Assembly: GCA_035236585.1 (NCBI GenBank)
Contig: CP141126.1
Span: 12,785,001-12,849,000, forward strand
DNA length: 64,000 nt
From: Warburgia ugandensis
Lineage: Eukaryota; Streptophyta; Magnoliopsida; Canellales; Canellaceae
Direction of reading: 5' to 3'
Shown here in pieces: positions 1-13,093 of the stretch; position 1 is the first letter of the stretch, and every line of letters starts with the position of its first letter. The position numbers were made by a program, and so were the translations under genes. Below the pieces are notes generated by a model that was not told the DNA's origin, did not search any database, and saw only the letters and a program-made list of their open reading frames with translations.

Positions 1-2050
1 AATGAAGAAGAGACAAGTATGAATGTAAGTAAACTCTCTACTCCTTTGGACATGTATCTGATTATAGTTGGGCTGTGAGTTGTGACTGGATAGACCTGGG
101 AAGACATTTATGAGTACATAAATTTTCAAAAAACTACTATGGTTGTTGTGAAAGCAAATGACACTTGGGGTTTTCAAAATGAGTTTAAAACAAAAAGATT
201 TTTCTGTTGCATTGCATTGTTTTTCAAATAGGGATCCCTCCTTAGGCATTAATTATTGCATTTGAAAAATGCATGGGAAAACCCAGGTCGTCACAGTCGG
301 TAACCCTTAAAACCTTAATTGTATGATTTTTTCTTTAATATTTTGAAAATTTTTATATTTAAGTTCTGGCTAACCCGGTCTAGGATACCCTTATATTTGC
401 AAAAGATTTTGTGAGTAATGAGTTTATATTCTTGCCCTAAAAATGATCGTATGCAATCATCTGTGTCATCTTCTCTGAAAAGATATAGAACTAACTACGA
501 ATAGTAGTTCAATTATCAATTTTTATTTTATTTTTTCACTCTGGAGGATGGACAAATCTTGTAAAAAGTCTATTTGAAAATATTATAATATATGCTGTGG
601 GTCCTACTTTAGACATACGCCAAAGTCCATTGATGCTTGTAGATTGACCTTGGATGGAAAGACATAGTGAAATTTTTAAAAATAATTCCTGGACTAATCC
701 GTAAAAATTAAAGCTTAGGGTCTAAAATGAAACAAAACTATAGTTAAGGATAATAAACTGTACTTTTTCCTAAGTATAATGTAGCAAAAGAGATGTCCAT
801 AGAATACACTTTGAGTGAACCTAAGGTTATATCTTTGACTAGTAATCTAGAGATTATGAAGGACAGAGACAAGTTATAACTAGACATCAATATAACATAA
901 AAGGAGAGACATCTACGGAAAGAAAAGATGTCCATAGAATATTCCTAAATAAACCTAATTGAGATAATGAAATAGTAGGGACAAAATAAGCATAGTAAAA
1001 TTTTCTTTTCTTTTTAAATTTTGAATGAAAAAGAGATATATTCTTTAGTTCCCCGTAAAATGATTGACACACTAGGTAAACTAGAAAAGCTGTCCTTTGA
1101 TTCAGTGAATTGTTGTCTTAACCCGAGGCAGGCTCTTGTGTTTAGTATTATTTCCAAAAAGGTCCAACTAAAGAATATTATTTTATATAGCCGTTCAGCC
1201 TTTAAAATAATTATCTTGTTAGTTAATTATAAGTTTAATTGAAATTATATCAATTGTATTAATTTATTATTATTATTATATTTTTTTATTACAAGCGAAG
1301 AATTACAAAGCAAATTATTGGAGTCTCTCCCCAGCTCATGCTTCTAAATTTAATTCCGCCTAACAAGAAAACCTCAGCGCAAACCACCGCCTGAGCAGAT
1401 ACCAGGAGATGCCCAGGGGGAAATCTATGAAGACCCATCATGATGCAATTTGAAGAGGTTGCCACATGATCTCCACCACTAACCCACCAGATTAGGCACT
1501 GATAACGTCTGATGGGGCCTGCAATTGGATAGATTGAAAAGTTAGCAAAATTAGCAACATATACTCCATAATCAACTAATTAGAGCCCCTTCTAAGGCCA
1601 CAGAATAGACTTCTAACAGAGACTTCTAATAGTGTGTGGGTCTACTAGATGAACGGTCCCAATAACCTGATCTCCAATTGTACGACTCCGATTGATTTTC
1701 CAACACGACAGGCGACTGCGTCTCCAGCTTCTTTCAAGTATCCCGTATGCTTGAACATACAACAGTTGAAAACTCGGTTTTTTCCTTTACGAACGCGAAC
1801 GGCTTCTCTGATATTCCTTCCGAGGAAACCCATCGCGGTAGAGCAAAGACGCGAAGGAGGACGGAAACGAAAATGGTTTCCCGCCTTTTCTCACAGAAGG
1901 TCAGAAGCCTCCAAGATTTCTCTCTTTTCTTCTCATGAAACAAGAATTTTGCTGCAATCCTGAAAGGCTTTTTCTAGGGTTAGGTCTCAATTTTTTCATG
2001 CGATACGTGCTCTTATTGCAGGGTTAGTACTCGATCGCTTTTCCTAGGAT
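1..2050. other. AT-rich 5' flank, no gene recognised
   Basis: No open frame here resembles a protein family I know, and the longest ones are under about 105 codons with no matching codon pattern. A short direct repeat sharing gatgtccatagaata occurs near 793 and 927. Towards the right the sequence becomes pyrimidine-rich and carries tagggtt-type boxes near 1978 and 2050, which are common in plant 5' leaders, so part of 1650-2265 is probably the promoter and leader of the XS-domain gene. The transcription start cannot be fixed. Confidence 0.5.
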
Positions 2051-2265
2051 TAGGGTTTCTTTTTCTGTCGCGGATTGATCTTTTCCGTCTGTGTTGATTG
2101 GTTCTGAGTTTACGGGGTTTCGTTTTTCCTTTACGATTGTATGGCTTCCAGTTGTCTCCTTTGATTCACAACCCTTGTAGGAATTTTCCAAGGTTTAGTT
2201 TGTCTGTTGATTTCATCGGAACGAAAAAAGCGAAATTGCATCTCCCAGATTGTTGCTTTCTAAAG

Positions 2266-5200
2266 ATGTACGATCGAAGAAGTCGGGGCTCTCGAAATCG
2301 TTCTCCCGCGCGCGTTAGAAACCGTTCCCCTCGGGGCATTAGAAATCGTTCTCCTCCTTCGAAGTCTAGGGATCTTGGATCTGAATGGCGTTCGAATCCT
2401 TACCATGGAACCCATGGCGACGAAGTGCGTTCTTTGCGCCGCACAATCCGGAGCGTCAGCCCTATGGAGCGTGAAAGGACTCGGAGGGGTGGTGGAGATC
2501 GTCGGAGTGCTTCTCTAGAGAGGAGAGACTACACCAGACATTTAGATTTGGATAATAGAAATTTGCCAGATTCTCCTGTTGGACAAACCCGTGATCGACT
2601 GCACTTTTGTGAAGATTTTCCGCGGCGGGAATCGCCATCTAGCAAGTGCAGGAGGGAGTACCTTAGGACGGGACCCCGTGAAGAATTGGACATCAAAGCA
2701 AACCATAACGTGAAGTACGCTGGCATTAGTGAAGGTGGTAGTAGTTCGAGAGCCAGTAAAGATAATAATTTCCAGCCAAATAGGTTTTCCAGTCTTGATG
2801 GGCATGGAATCCCAGTACAGAAATCAATGGGTGTGGAAGATGGAACGGTTAGGACCTTCCTCCCCCTGCCTTCTGATGGGGGATATTCATCTATTGGTGC
2901 CTCTTTGAGTTCAACTTCAGGCAAAAGAGATGGTGCGTTTCTGTCGTCATCGTTTGATTTCAATATTGGTCGTCGCAGGTATGAAGACCTTCAGTACCGT
3001 GACCGTCTAAGTCCCACCCAAATGTTTTCTGGAGTATCGTATGAGGAAGAAAAGAAGTCCTTTTATCCAAGGGATGCTTCTTATTATTCGATGCCATCAT
3101 CACACTCCAAGGCTTTGGGAAGCACCTCATCTGGCCTTGGAAACGATGACTTTGTTGGTTCCTATGAAGATGGTTTGCGTCCACAATCAACTGGATTTGT
3201 TAGGAGCACTGAGAAGTTCCTTGATTCTGATGGATACAGACGTGCAAAACTCTTTGAGTCCAGGAATGGTCCTGAGCTGCCTTTGGAGGACATGAAATCC
3301 TACCAGCTGGGTCCACTTAGTCCATCCAGGGATCTGCTGCAGAATTACAGATATCCTGAATTCAGTCGAAGAGACAAGGGTGATACAAGCTTTCTCTCTG
3401 ATGATTTATACAAAAATATGCAGCCAAGTGCTCGAGGGGACTATGCCCATAAGGAGCCATCAGGGTCAAGTTTTGTTGGCCTTGCTGGACACAGAATTGA
3501 TGACAGTGAAACTTCTCATAGAAATCTGACAGAGGGTCTTTTGTGGAGTCACCACTCTCTACCCAGAGATCTGACCATGAAGTACCATGATGGGAATGAA
3601 GTCCCACTAACTATAGATAGGCATGGAGATTTTCTTGGTTCTGGAACAATGCGTCTTGGATTTGAAACAAAAGCATCTCGAGGTGATGAAATTAGGCATT
3701 TTGAAAGAGATTATGGTTTTGGGAGAGATGCTAGTCCATTGGGTTATAGAGCAAGATTGAAGAGTCCACAAGCGTTGAAACATGATCTTGATATATACAG
3801 GCCTGATTTGGACCATCAACGGAGGTCCAGTGCAGAGAAACTAGGTGTTTATTGCCCATCTGAGAGGATGCTGAAAAGAAATATAGTAGATGAGACGAAT
3901 AGGCATTACCCAAGAAGCACAGTACTAGATGATGAAAGTACATTTGGACGGTTTCAGGAGCTAGGTGGAAAAGGCGAGCAGTGGGTTGATGAAGAATGGG
4001 TCAGATCTTTACCATCAAAGAAACTGGGATTTCGAGGCACTCAAAATAGAATGCATGGAAGGTTGTTTGATGGTTCACACAGACTATCTCTATGTGATGC
4101 TTGGCTGTCATCTGACGATGTACCAATTGAACGGCAAGGTTGTTTGAGTGAAGCCCATCATCCCACTGGCCGAAAATTCAACATAAAAAAGAGACTGAAA
4201 CCTGGTCCCTCGGATTATCATGGTTCATTTTTTTTTCACAAGAAACAAGAATATCAAAAGCGATACAAATTCCAAAAAGGAGCCATAGAAGATAGGCATG
4301 CCAGTGGGATTGAACATGCTGGAGATCTAGTAGAAGATACTAGTGCTTGTACGAAGTGTGATCCACCGGAGGGGTCGGAGGAGTTCAATCAGCAGGTTCA
4401 TAGGGCCTTCCTGCGATTTTGTAAGCAGTTGAATGAGAACCCTGCTCAGCAAAGAAGATACCAGGAGCAAGGAAAAGTTGGTAACCTGCTTTGCAGCGCA
4501 TGTGGCAGGTCTGTCTTCTAATTTGTCGTCTGTTTCTCAAAGTGGAGTGCTTGTTCCTCGTGTTTTGATTCAGAAGTTGCTTACATGCCGTTCCATCAGT
4601 TACGTCCAAGCATTAGGATTATTTTATGACTCATATCAGGATCTTACTCATTGCAGCTGCATCAAGTGAGCATCAACTAAGCTTAGAAACTTCAGTTTTA
4701 TATGTAAGGGTCTGATTCTCTTAGGTTTGCTCTGTGACATTGTTCTAGTTGCAGGCAAGTCATTGAATGATTGTTGCTCTGAGTTTTGGAGTTTGAAAGG
4801 GCATTGTTCATTTGGGTGTCTGTGAAGTACTTGGCGCAGGTGTGAAGGATATGAGAATCCATTGAGGTCTGAAGTGAATCATGTCTGCTTGAATACATGC
4901 AGCTATGTCTGTTGAGAAGTTTTCAGTATGCAGACTTTCAGTATTTCCTGAGGGCTCTTCTGCTATTGATTGCAATGTGACCATTGGTTGGTGGCTATTG
5001 GTTAAGAGTAATATGAATTTGAGTACGGTCACTGATGAAACTGTCACTTAAATCTGGTTAACCAAGTTCTGAAAATAAAAGTAAATTTGTGGAATATTCG
5101 GTATTGGAAGTTCCTATCAGATTTTTACCCTCAGATTTACTTTATGTTGGCTCTTCAACGTGGGAGAAATTCAATGCAATGGGAATGGTCAGGTAACTAA

Positions 5201-8200
5201 TGTCTAGCTATGCATCAATTACAGGTCCCTGCCTGCATTGAATGGGGGAGTAACCTTTTGCTTAACAGCTTTTGAAGTGCCCTTTTTGACATTTTGATCA
5301 AGCACCATGAAAATTATGCCAAGTGGCTTCTTGTTTTTTGGTTCATTTACTTGAGAGCAGCCTTTTCTTCATTGGTGATTATTGACTTCTTCAGGAGTTT
5401 ACTCATGTTGAAGCTAAGAAAGGAAAGCATGATCCGGCTGTATAGCTCGTGGACATCTATGAAGTGGTTTCTTGAACCGGGATGAATGATAGGGAAGTAA
5501 AGAAACATCTTCATGGATTGTCAAACATGAAGAGCTCAAGTCAACCCCTTTGACGAAGATTATAATAATGATATACTTATTACTTTTATTATGCCTATAA
5601 GATTTTTAGTACCAGTGGGCCTATATATGGGAGTTTGCATGCTTGAGATAGTAGCATGCCATATTATCACACATGTGCCAGCAGGAGACCTTGCACACTG
5701 ATTGGCATCACGCAGTAGACTGTCATATGATTGTCTTTTTTGATTTCTGCATGATCTTTCTTGATTTTCAATAAATCCAGGCAGCCGTGTAGATTTTGGA
5801 GGTTTGCACTTATTTAGTATTATATAGGGAAGTTCAAGTAGCTCCTGCTGAATTATTATCATCATCAAGTAACTAAATGAAGTGTTCCGGAAGAGTATTT
5901 TTCATGTTATAAGCTGAAGGTGTTTTACTGCTACAGTCTTCTACATCATGAAGATTTCAGTAATAGAATAAATTAAGGTAGCAATCTTCAAAATGTGTTA
6001 TGAGCTTTTATGAAAATGTTGTAGTTTACACCTGGAGATTTGCATTATGAAAACTGTCCATAGAGCTTATTGTATTTCTTTGTGTGCTGACCCATAATCC
6101 ACTCCCTACCTCATTTGTCAATTTTGTTTCTTCTGATGTCAGTTTAGTTACAGATTTCCATTTGAAGAAAAGATAAATATTCTGATTCTGTTTGATGAAT
6201 CAATGAAGTTATGTATTATTCTTGATCGTAGGTAGTAGTCAAATTGGCATGTCAAATCTCAATAACTTGCTCTGGATGCTTCTACCTGTTCTTTTGCAAG
6301 TTCTCTTGGGTCTGAATTCTCTCACAGTTTTCATATGTTTAGATTGTGAATTCATTTCTAAACTGCGGCTTGGTTTGTGACTAATTTAACTTGATGTAGG
6401 ACCAGGTAGAGTCAATTTTACTTCTTCTGTCAGGTTCTTCTTGTAGCATCCTTGTCCGGGCACGCACATTTTCCTTTTAGGTTGTATGCAAATTCATGCA
6501 ATGAGTTCTTCTCATATGCTTTTTGATCTATTTCTCTCTTTAAACGTTCTGGTGGCAGCTTATTGTTAGGAATACAGTGGAACAGTTGAGTTAGATTGGG
6601 GAGGATGGTTGATGCTGGTGGTGGGACATATCCATTCTCAATAAAACTGAAGATTCTCTGTAGTTGGTGTAACTGCCGCTGGAAGCCATTATCCTTCTAT
6701 GCCAGCTTAAATGACACTGTATTAATTGAATCATCTACATTGAATCAGTGATACAGTGGTAGAGATATATTTTGTTGTTACCTGAAGATATGTTATTGTG
6801 GTGGGAATTTCATTTGAGTCACTTGCTCTTAGGACCCGGGGAAGAGATTTTTCATTTGAGTCACCTGCAGACTGGATTTCCTTTTCAACTAGGATATTTG
6901 GCTTAGCTTGTATAACCATCTTGTTTGAAGGAGTTAAGATGACTGCAGTAACTGGTTCAGCATACTGGCTAAACTCGGTTATCCCATATCATTTCTTGAG
7001 AACAGTTATTTAGTTTCTTGACGTGAGAAAAGAGGCAATGAAATCTATCTTATCCTCGTTGAGTTTGTGGCTTTAAAAGAACTAGTGCAAAAACTAGAAA
7101 CAAATAATAGAAGAATGTTCCATAGTTCTCATATCACGTGGATAGCCTTTCTTGTGTATAATACTTGGACATTTAGTTATCCTTCTTGATCTTTTCAAGT
7201 GGTGATCAACTATCACCTTTAAATTCTTAAGAACAAGCAGTATGCAGAAGATTGCTTTGGATTTCCTAATCAAAGTGACTGGGAACCTGTTTTATCTTGT
7301 TTACTTGCAAGTTTCAATGAACATCAGATTCATAACTTGCTATACTGACTGTTATCATTGCTCAAACCCAGCATGCTTCTGTATCTTGGCGTGCCTTTCT
7401 GACAATTGCTAGTGTAATCTGTATTTGTTCAGCGTCTCGGAGGAGTTTGCAGACACACACAGCTTGGTAACCCATGCATTCCATTCTCTCAAAGTTGGCT
7501 TAAGAACAGATCACTTGGGTCTTCACAAAGCATTGTGCGTTCTGATGGGATGGAACAGTCTTGTGGTTCCTGATACTGGGAGGTTGTACCAATCCTTGCC
7601 TGCAGCTGAAGTTTCAATTCTGAAGGAGGACCTCATTCTTTGGCCTCCTCTTGTAATCATGCATAATGCTTCCATCGGAAATAAAAGAATGAGTCCACAG
7701 GTCATAAAGAATGAAAGAATGGAGGAGATACTTAGAGGTATGTAGCTTACTACTAAGTAGCACTGCTTCCATTAGTTCTGCATCTATGGTTGGGATATTT
7801 GAAAGTTATACCTTTCCCTACTGTCATGCTTTCAGAAACTAGTTTTGTAAGAAGAAATGGATTTTGTAGGAGACAAGTTAAAATATCTTGATTTCAGTCT
7901 TGAACATAGAAGATCCTTGGAGCTTGTCCTCAAAGCCGAAATTGTATGATCAAAATTGTCAAAATACTAACAGCTTTTACTCTAGGATATCTTCAAAATG
8001 CCCATAGGATTTTGTTTCGTTTCTTCTTTTTTATAGAAAATTGATAATTCTTGCCATTCAAAAAGGAATTATTTTTATTTTTATTTTTAACATTTCTGTT
8101 ATTTTTGTAAAATAAAAAGTTTAGCATATTGAATAAGTGGGTGTTCAATTTTCCATCATGTTAAGTTTCCTTTTGCAAACAGAACCAAGAATATGCATGC

Positions 8201-8692
8201 ACAGTAACTTAAGTTTTGTTGTTTCTCGGCCATACATTTGTTGGCTTAAACGATGGCTGGGTTGATTCATTTCTTGTATCCTTTGAGCTTCTTTGTTGTA
8301 AATCACCTCTTTGTTGGTTTCATGATCTCTGTTTTCTGGTTCCAGAAATGGGATTCAGTGGAGGAAAAACCAAAGTTTGCCGGGGGAAACCGGGAAATAA
8401 TAGCATTTTGTTGGTGAAGTTTATGCCCACCTTTTCTGGACTTCAAGAAGCAGAAAAGCTACACAAATATTATGCAGAGAACAAGCGTGGGAGGAAAGAG
8501 CTGCAGCAGATGGCTTCCACAGACAGTCACGATGAAGAATTGCAGAATAAGAAGGTGGACCTCCTTTTGTATGGGTATATTGGTATTGCAGAAGATATGA
8601 ACAAACTTGATTTTGAGACCAAGAGGAGGTGTCTTGTTAAGAGTAAGAAGGAGATTGAAGCCATTGCAGAAGCACCACTCAGAGCTGGTTAA
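2266..8692 (+). CDS. XS-domain protein with RS/RG-rich N-terminus (SGS3-related family)
   Basis: Exons: join(2266..4508, 7433..7737, 8346..8692), 964 codons plus stop; donors GTCTGT and GTATGT, acceptors TTCAG and TCCAG, and phases agree. The open frame reaches upstream to about 2098, but ATG 2266 is its first methionine. Residues 1-60 repeat RNRSP units (RS/RG-rich, like RNA-binding or speckle proteins); residues 60-700 are polar and low-complexity. A C-x2-C-x10-H-x4-H finger (Cys743, Cys746, His757, His762) is assembled across the first splice junction. The C-terminus, about 814-930, matches the XS domain (LWPPLVIMHN, then ILLVKFMPTFSGLQEAEKLH). XS domains are known from SGS3 and FDM proteins, which bind double-stranded RNA with 5' overhangs in silencing. 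No XH domain follows, so this is the XS-only type. A role in RNA binding or small-RNA pathways is inferred. Confidence 0.92.
4509..7432 (+). other. Intron 1 of the XS-domain gene (2.9 kb)
   Basis: Bounded by a GT donor directly after the finger's CSACG codons and a TTTGTTCAG acceptor before SEEFADTH. It is AT-rich, and I recognise no coding exon or mobile element inside it. Reading through the donor adds only a few residues before a stop at 4519-4521, which would give a truncated protein lacking the finger histidines and the XS domain. Confidence 0.8.
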
Positions 8693-9330
8693 TAGCACTT
8701 CACCATTAGGTGAACTGACTATTCGATTGATGTTTTGCTGAAAACAGATGGAACTTGTTGATAGATTTTGCATCTTGGTTAGTGACTAGTCAAGCACGTT
8801 TTTAACTTGTGTCAAGTCTTCAGGGGAGAGTTAACCTCCTCGTTGTCAGTACTGAAATAGGTTGTGGCTGGGTCTATCTTGAAACAGTTGTCAGTACTGA
8901 AATAAGTTTTTGCTGCGTTCACCTCGAACTGCCTCCCGTAAAGGACTATACAGGATTTATGGATGTTGTAACAGCTGGACCTTTTATTTGTAACAACAAC
9001 AGGTTTTGGTGATACCCTGAAGATTTCTCCACTGGATGGTGTACCCCTCCTATGGGTTAAGATTTTTGGGTCGTTTTTCTGCCCTACTGTTATGTACCGA
9101 AAGGAATATATATGTGATTATCATCATAAAATGGAGTTTTGGTGTGACCAAGAAGGGGACAAATTTGCATGTTCCACGAACTGAGGTTTGGGTTCTTTAA
9201 GCCCGAGAAAATGATTTCCACAAAAGCCAACATTATTTAATTTTGGTTTAGTATCATTTCCAAGGGAAATAGAGTGCGGAAACAGAGAATGCTTTTGTGT
9301 GTGTGTGTGTGCAACTGTTGTTATGTTTTA
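8693..9330 (+). other. Probable 3' UTR and downstream flank of the XS-domain gene
   Basis: Non-coding sequence after the TAA at 8690-8692. It holds an imperfect local duplication (gtcagtactgaaata near 8846 and 8891) and ends in a short GT microsatellite near 9296-9311. No canonical polyadenylation signal stands out before an AATAAA at 9375-9380, so the transcript end is uncertain. Confidence 0.4.
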
Positions 9331-9525
9331 TTATTGAGAAGAACGAGCGATGCTACAATGAAACAACCATAGTCAATAAAAGAGAAAAGGCCATTAAGAG
9401 AAAATCCTCGTAAGTGCAGAAAGCAAGAATCAGTTAACGACATTGGTTCCCTCCTGCCCGTGTAGTTTTTTATGCCGTCAAACTGTTCCAGATGTGCCTG
9501 GAAGATTATAATCCGAACTCCCTTG

Positions 9526-9777
9526 TTATAAGTGGTTCGGTGATGCGTCTGGCTCTGGCAATGCGGTCGTCTTTACTGTATTATCATTTGCCGGCTGATG
9601 TTTTCTTACATGACAGGTTATGATCTTTGCCACAGCTTCCTCCCAACTTTTGCATGGTGTTCCCAGCTTGGTTCGATCATACTCAGTTTCTAATTTGCGA
9701 AGTAATACTGGTGCCTGACTTATGGGATAATAACAGTGGTCACCTTCGACCAAGTCATACCTTCTGCTTGGAGACAA
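9526..9777 (-). CDS. Unidentified open reading frame (possible gene remnant)
   Basis: An open frame of 83 codons reading leftwards, with a mixed, protein-like composition (YDLVEGDHCYYP, KSWEEAVAKIITCHV) unlike the AT-rich noise around it. The open frame continues a little upstream of the first ATG, so it may be the last exon of a decayed gene. I do not recognise the family. It lies between the XS-domain gene and a MITE cluster. Confidence 0.25.
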   Translation of the reverse strand: MSPSRRYDLVEGDHCYYPISQAPVLLRKLETEYDRTKLGTPCKSWEEAVAKIITCHVRKHQPANDNTVKTTALPEPDASPNHL

Positions 9778-9828
9778 AATTAGCCTTCCAAAAAATCTAA
9801 AGAGACATTACAAGCTACGTTATACACG

Positions 9829-10007
9829 AGGAGGCGGTAATTTCAGCTGTTTCAAGCAGGCGTAAGGAGCATGTAGTATTTGATTGGTCAGGAAAAAGTT
9901 GAAAGCAAAAAAAGTTAAAAAGAAAGGGTACTCATAAACTTTTTCCCAGCCAATTAAAAGGCATTGCTCTTTATACCTACACTTCCTTCTGAAATTACCA
10001 CTCCCTA
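9829..10007. mobile_element. MITE-like hairpin element 1
   Basis: The ends are inverted repeats: ggcggtaatttcag near 9833 faces ctgaaattaccactccc near 9990. Inside, ttgattggtcaggaaaaagtt faces aactttttcccagccaatt, so most of the element folds back on itself. It has no coding capacity. The size (about 180 bp) and structure fit a non-autonomous DNA transposon; the superfamily is not determined because no clear target-site duplication is visible. Confidence 0.65.
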
Positions 10008-10010
10008 CCA

Positions 10011-10282
10011 ATGAGAGAGGTGCCTAAGCTTAAGCATTGGGCTGTATTGACTTATATGCTAATGTACTTGTAAACAAGTACATGTGACATTAGTAGGGAG
10101 TTGCAGGTGTAAAGTGCAAGTGATATTTGATTGGCCAGCAAAAAGTTTCGAACTGCCATTTCTTTTAACTTTTTCTGTTTTCTACTTGTTTTCGACCAAT
10201 CAAATGTCACTTGCTCATTGAATAAGTACATTAGCATATAAGTCAATATTGCTCAATGCTTAGGCTTAGGTACCTCTCTCAT
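10011..10282. mobile_element. MITE-like hairpin element 2
   Basis: Imperfect terminal inverted repeats of roughly 55 bp: atgagagaggtgcctaagc at the left end is mirrored by taggtacctctctcat at the right end, continuing through acttatatgctaatgta. The interior carries a second inverted pair (tttgattggccagcaaaaag against cgaccaatcaaatgtc) that resembles element 1, so both probably belong to one family. No ORF of its own. Confidence 0.75.
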
Positions 10283-10289
10283 AAGTTGG

Positions 10290-13085
10290 CCATGGTTCAA
10301 GATAGTGTATTGCATCCCTTTTGGTATGAAAAGTTAATAGGTAACCCGGTGCTATAGATAAAAATGAGGAGCTAAGAATGAGGTGTAAGTGAAATTTTAG
10401 AAAAAGAATGAATTATCATTTGATATTGGGGAAAGAATTAAAAGACTGAGTTAGGTTGGAGAGTCTTAGGAGTCCACACTCAAAAGCATGGAAGTAGCCC
10501 ACGTTACCTTTAAACTTTTCTATTTAAAAGATTTAAGCCATTCATCGTGCTCATCATATTGAAAAAGTTTGGTAACTTGTGAGAAGTCAATAAGTTCCCT
10601 TAACCATTTGCTTTGTTGGTTTAAGATTTTTCAAAAACTTAGTGGTCATATTTTCAGCCCAATGAAATGAAAAATCACATGGGAACATATGAAATAATGG
10701 TTTGGAAACTCAATCTTGATGGGCCCTATATAGGGATGATATGATCCATTCATCATGTTTAACCTTCCTTAAATAGGATAGACACCAAATTCATGATCAT
10801 GGGATGATTCTATCTGTTTTGTTTTGAATTTAGTAATAATTAACATTCTAAATTTCAGCTGAAAAAACTAGTAGCTAAAAACATGCAATGATCTTGAATT
10901 TTTGTAGTGTGAATAGGGAAGGCTGCATAAGGTGAGGATGCAGGGACTATCTAGTTTGCATTTTCAAATGCGCGATTTTTCATCTCTCCCTAATAACTCT
11001 CCAAAGAAATATAGATTGAAAACATCTAATGGCCATAAATCAAGTATTTAAACCTATCTAAGTTATTCTGAGCATGGTGAACAGCTTAAATCTACAAGGA
11101 AATAATAATATGGACTTTTTCCATAATTTTGAGCGTTGACTTGTATAGAGACTCTTGTTTGGAATATCTCATGAGATATATTTCATGGATAATTTTTTTC
11201 TTTGTGTGAGCAAACAAGGAGGGGTATGACTGACGAAAGACACCATTGTTATCATAATATAAGGACGGGTCATGAGTGTTATTTTATCTTCTAATTTCTC
11301 TGACTCTGGATAAGTACAGTCATAAAACAACGTGGATTGGATAAGTATGAAATCTGAAAAATGGACTTCCGAGATAGGGATGATCAAGAATTACTATTTA
11401 CATAACTATCAAGAATCAAGAAGAGGGAATCACAATTTTAGATGTAGAATCATCCAATCATGATGATGTTTGGGATACATAATATAAAAGTCAAAGAAAC
11501 CAATTTAATGAGCTCAATTAACCAAAGATGTGGCCTGCTGTATAAAAGTAGGCAATTCTACAGCAAGTTTGTGTCCATAGCATAGCATGGCATCATTCCT
11601 CTTCACATTTTAGCATTTCTTGTCGAGGAATCCTAAACAGACTATCCATACAGGAGCATTCATAGAGCACAAATAAACGGACCTGCCTTTGGGCAATTTG
11701 ACATGTTCATCTAATTGCTCTTACTTCAAATGTGTAGTAAACTAGTGATTCAAATAGCATGTGAATCAGACAATTCATGTATAGAGTCTAAAAACTTTCA
11801 CTTTGCTCAAAGAATAAAAATGGTCCAGAAACTTTCTACAACAACGGCCTAAATTCATCTCTCGAACAATGAAGCTATTGATAGAAATTGTTTTAAATTT
11901 AAAGGGCAAATTTGAAATTATGTCTTCATTTTAGCTATTATGGATAGCATAAAAGTGTATATGTTTTAATATATAATGGCTAAAGTTTTAATTTAATTTG
12001 CGTTTGAGCGTTTCATTGTAATGGTTTAGTTTTAAATTTCTCTAATTTTTTTTTTTTAATCGTTACATGTGTTGTGGTTAGCTTAAAAGGCTACTCCCCC
12101 TTAATACATATATAGCGATGCAAGGAGCTCTTTTCCACACACTTGAGATTTTCAGAAGAGCAATGTTAATTTACTCGTCTTGTTTTTTGTTCTCTTAGAG
12201 TCTACTTGCTTCTGCATCCTCTTCCAGTTATCTTAGAGTTTGCTTTTCTCAACAATATCTTTAAAAGTTCTTCTACTTGTGAAGTTTTCTAGTTCTAGAG
12301 TTCTTATTAGAAAGATGAGACTTGAGTATATTGATTTTCTAACATGCCAGTTTCTGATCCTGTGAAATTCTTGTTGTTCATATGAGTATATCTGATCTTG
12401 GTATTTAGTTTTTGTTGAGTTTCTCATTGAAAATCTGGATTCCTAATCATTTGATATTGTTTCTAAGATGATTTGAATTTTAGCTCTCTCTGACAATGTG
12501 AATTGATTAAATCATGGAGATAGAGTTGCTAAGATCTCTTGCATATTTGGGAGGCATCAACTATTTTCGAGAAATGGTTTTTATCGCATGCATCTAACCT
12601 AGGTTAAAAAAAAAAAATTAATTTGTGCAAGTTAAATATTTTTCAACTAGTATGCATACACACTAGTGTAAGAGTGAACCTCAGTTGTGAAGGTCAAGAA
12701 TTCTAGATTCAAGAGGGTGTATGTGTTCAAAAAATAAAATAAAATAAAAACTAAAAAATTTCCAGCAGTTCTTAATATTGTGGCGAGCCAACTTCAAAGT
12801 CGTGGAAAGGGACTCCTACTGTGTTGATCCAAACTTTAGATATCTTAATTAGAGATTTTAGAAATGAAACGATAACTTTTCAATTTTTCTTTGAAAAAAG
12901 AACAATTCAATCTTGCTGGCATGGGGAGCAAGAATTCGGTCAAATAAAGTTAACTATTTTTTATTTTATTTTTTTCTCTCTAAGGTTTGAATGTTATTGA
13001 GGATGGAAAATACTTACAGATAAGAGAGAGATCGTCTAAGAAACAACCATTCAAGATATATGTGTGTAACTACACTAAAACCATA
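10290..13085. other. AT-rich intergenic stretch, nothing firmly identified
   Basis: No coding similarity was found on either strand. Around 12100-12430 a pyrimidine-rich stretch after a TATATA motif looks like the R-U5 part of an LTR, but no partner LTR, primer-binding site or pol fragment is visible, so I do not call it. Short A and T homopolymers occur at about 12050 and 12606. Confidence 0.5.
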
Positions 13086-13093
13086 AACAAGAA

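Noticed and set aside
2098-2265. N-terminal extension of the XS protein by 56 codons
   Set aside because: This part has no ATG in frame; it only opens at a TTG. The first methionine is at 2266, immediately before the RS-rich repeats.
2529-2963. 144-codon minus-strand frame inside XS exon 1
   Set aside because: It mirrors the long real exon on the other strand; composition has no independent protein character.
12100-12430. Possible copia-like LTR (R-U5 appearance)
   Set aside because: No second LTR, TG...CA ends, primer-binding site or pol sequence could be matched.
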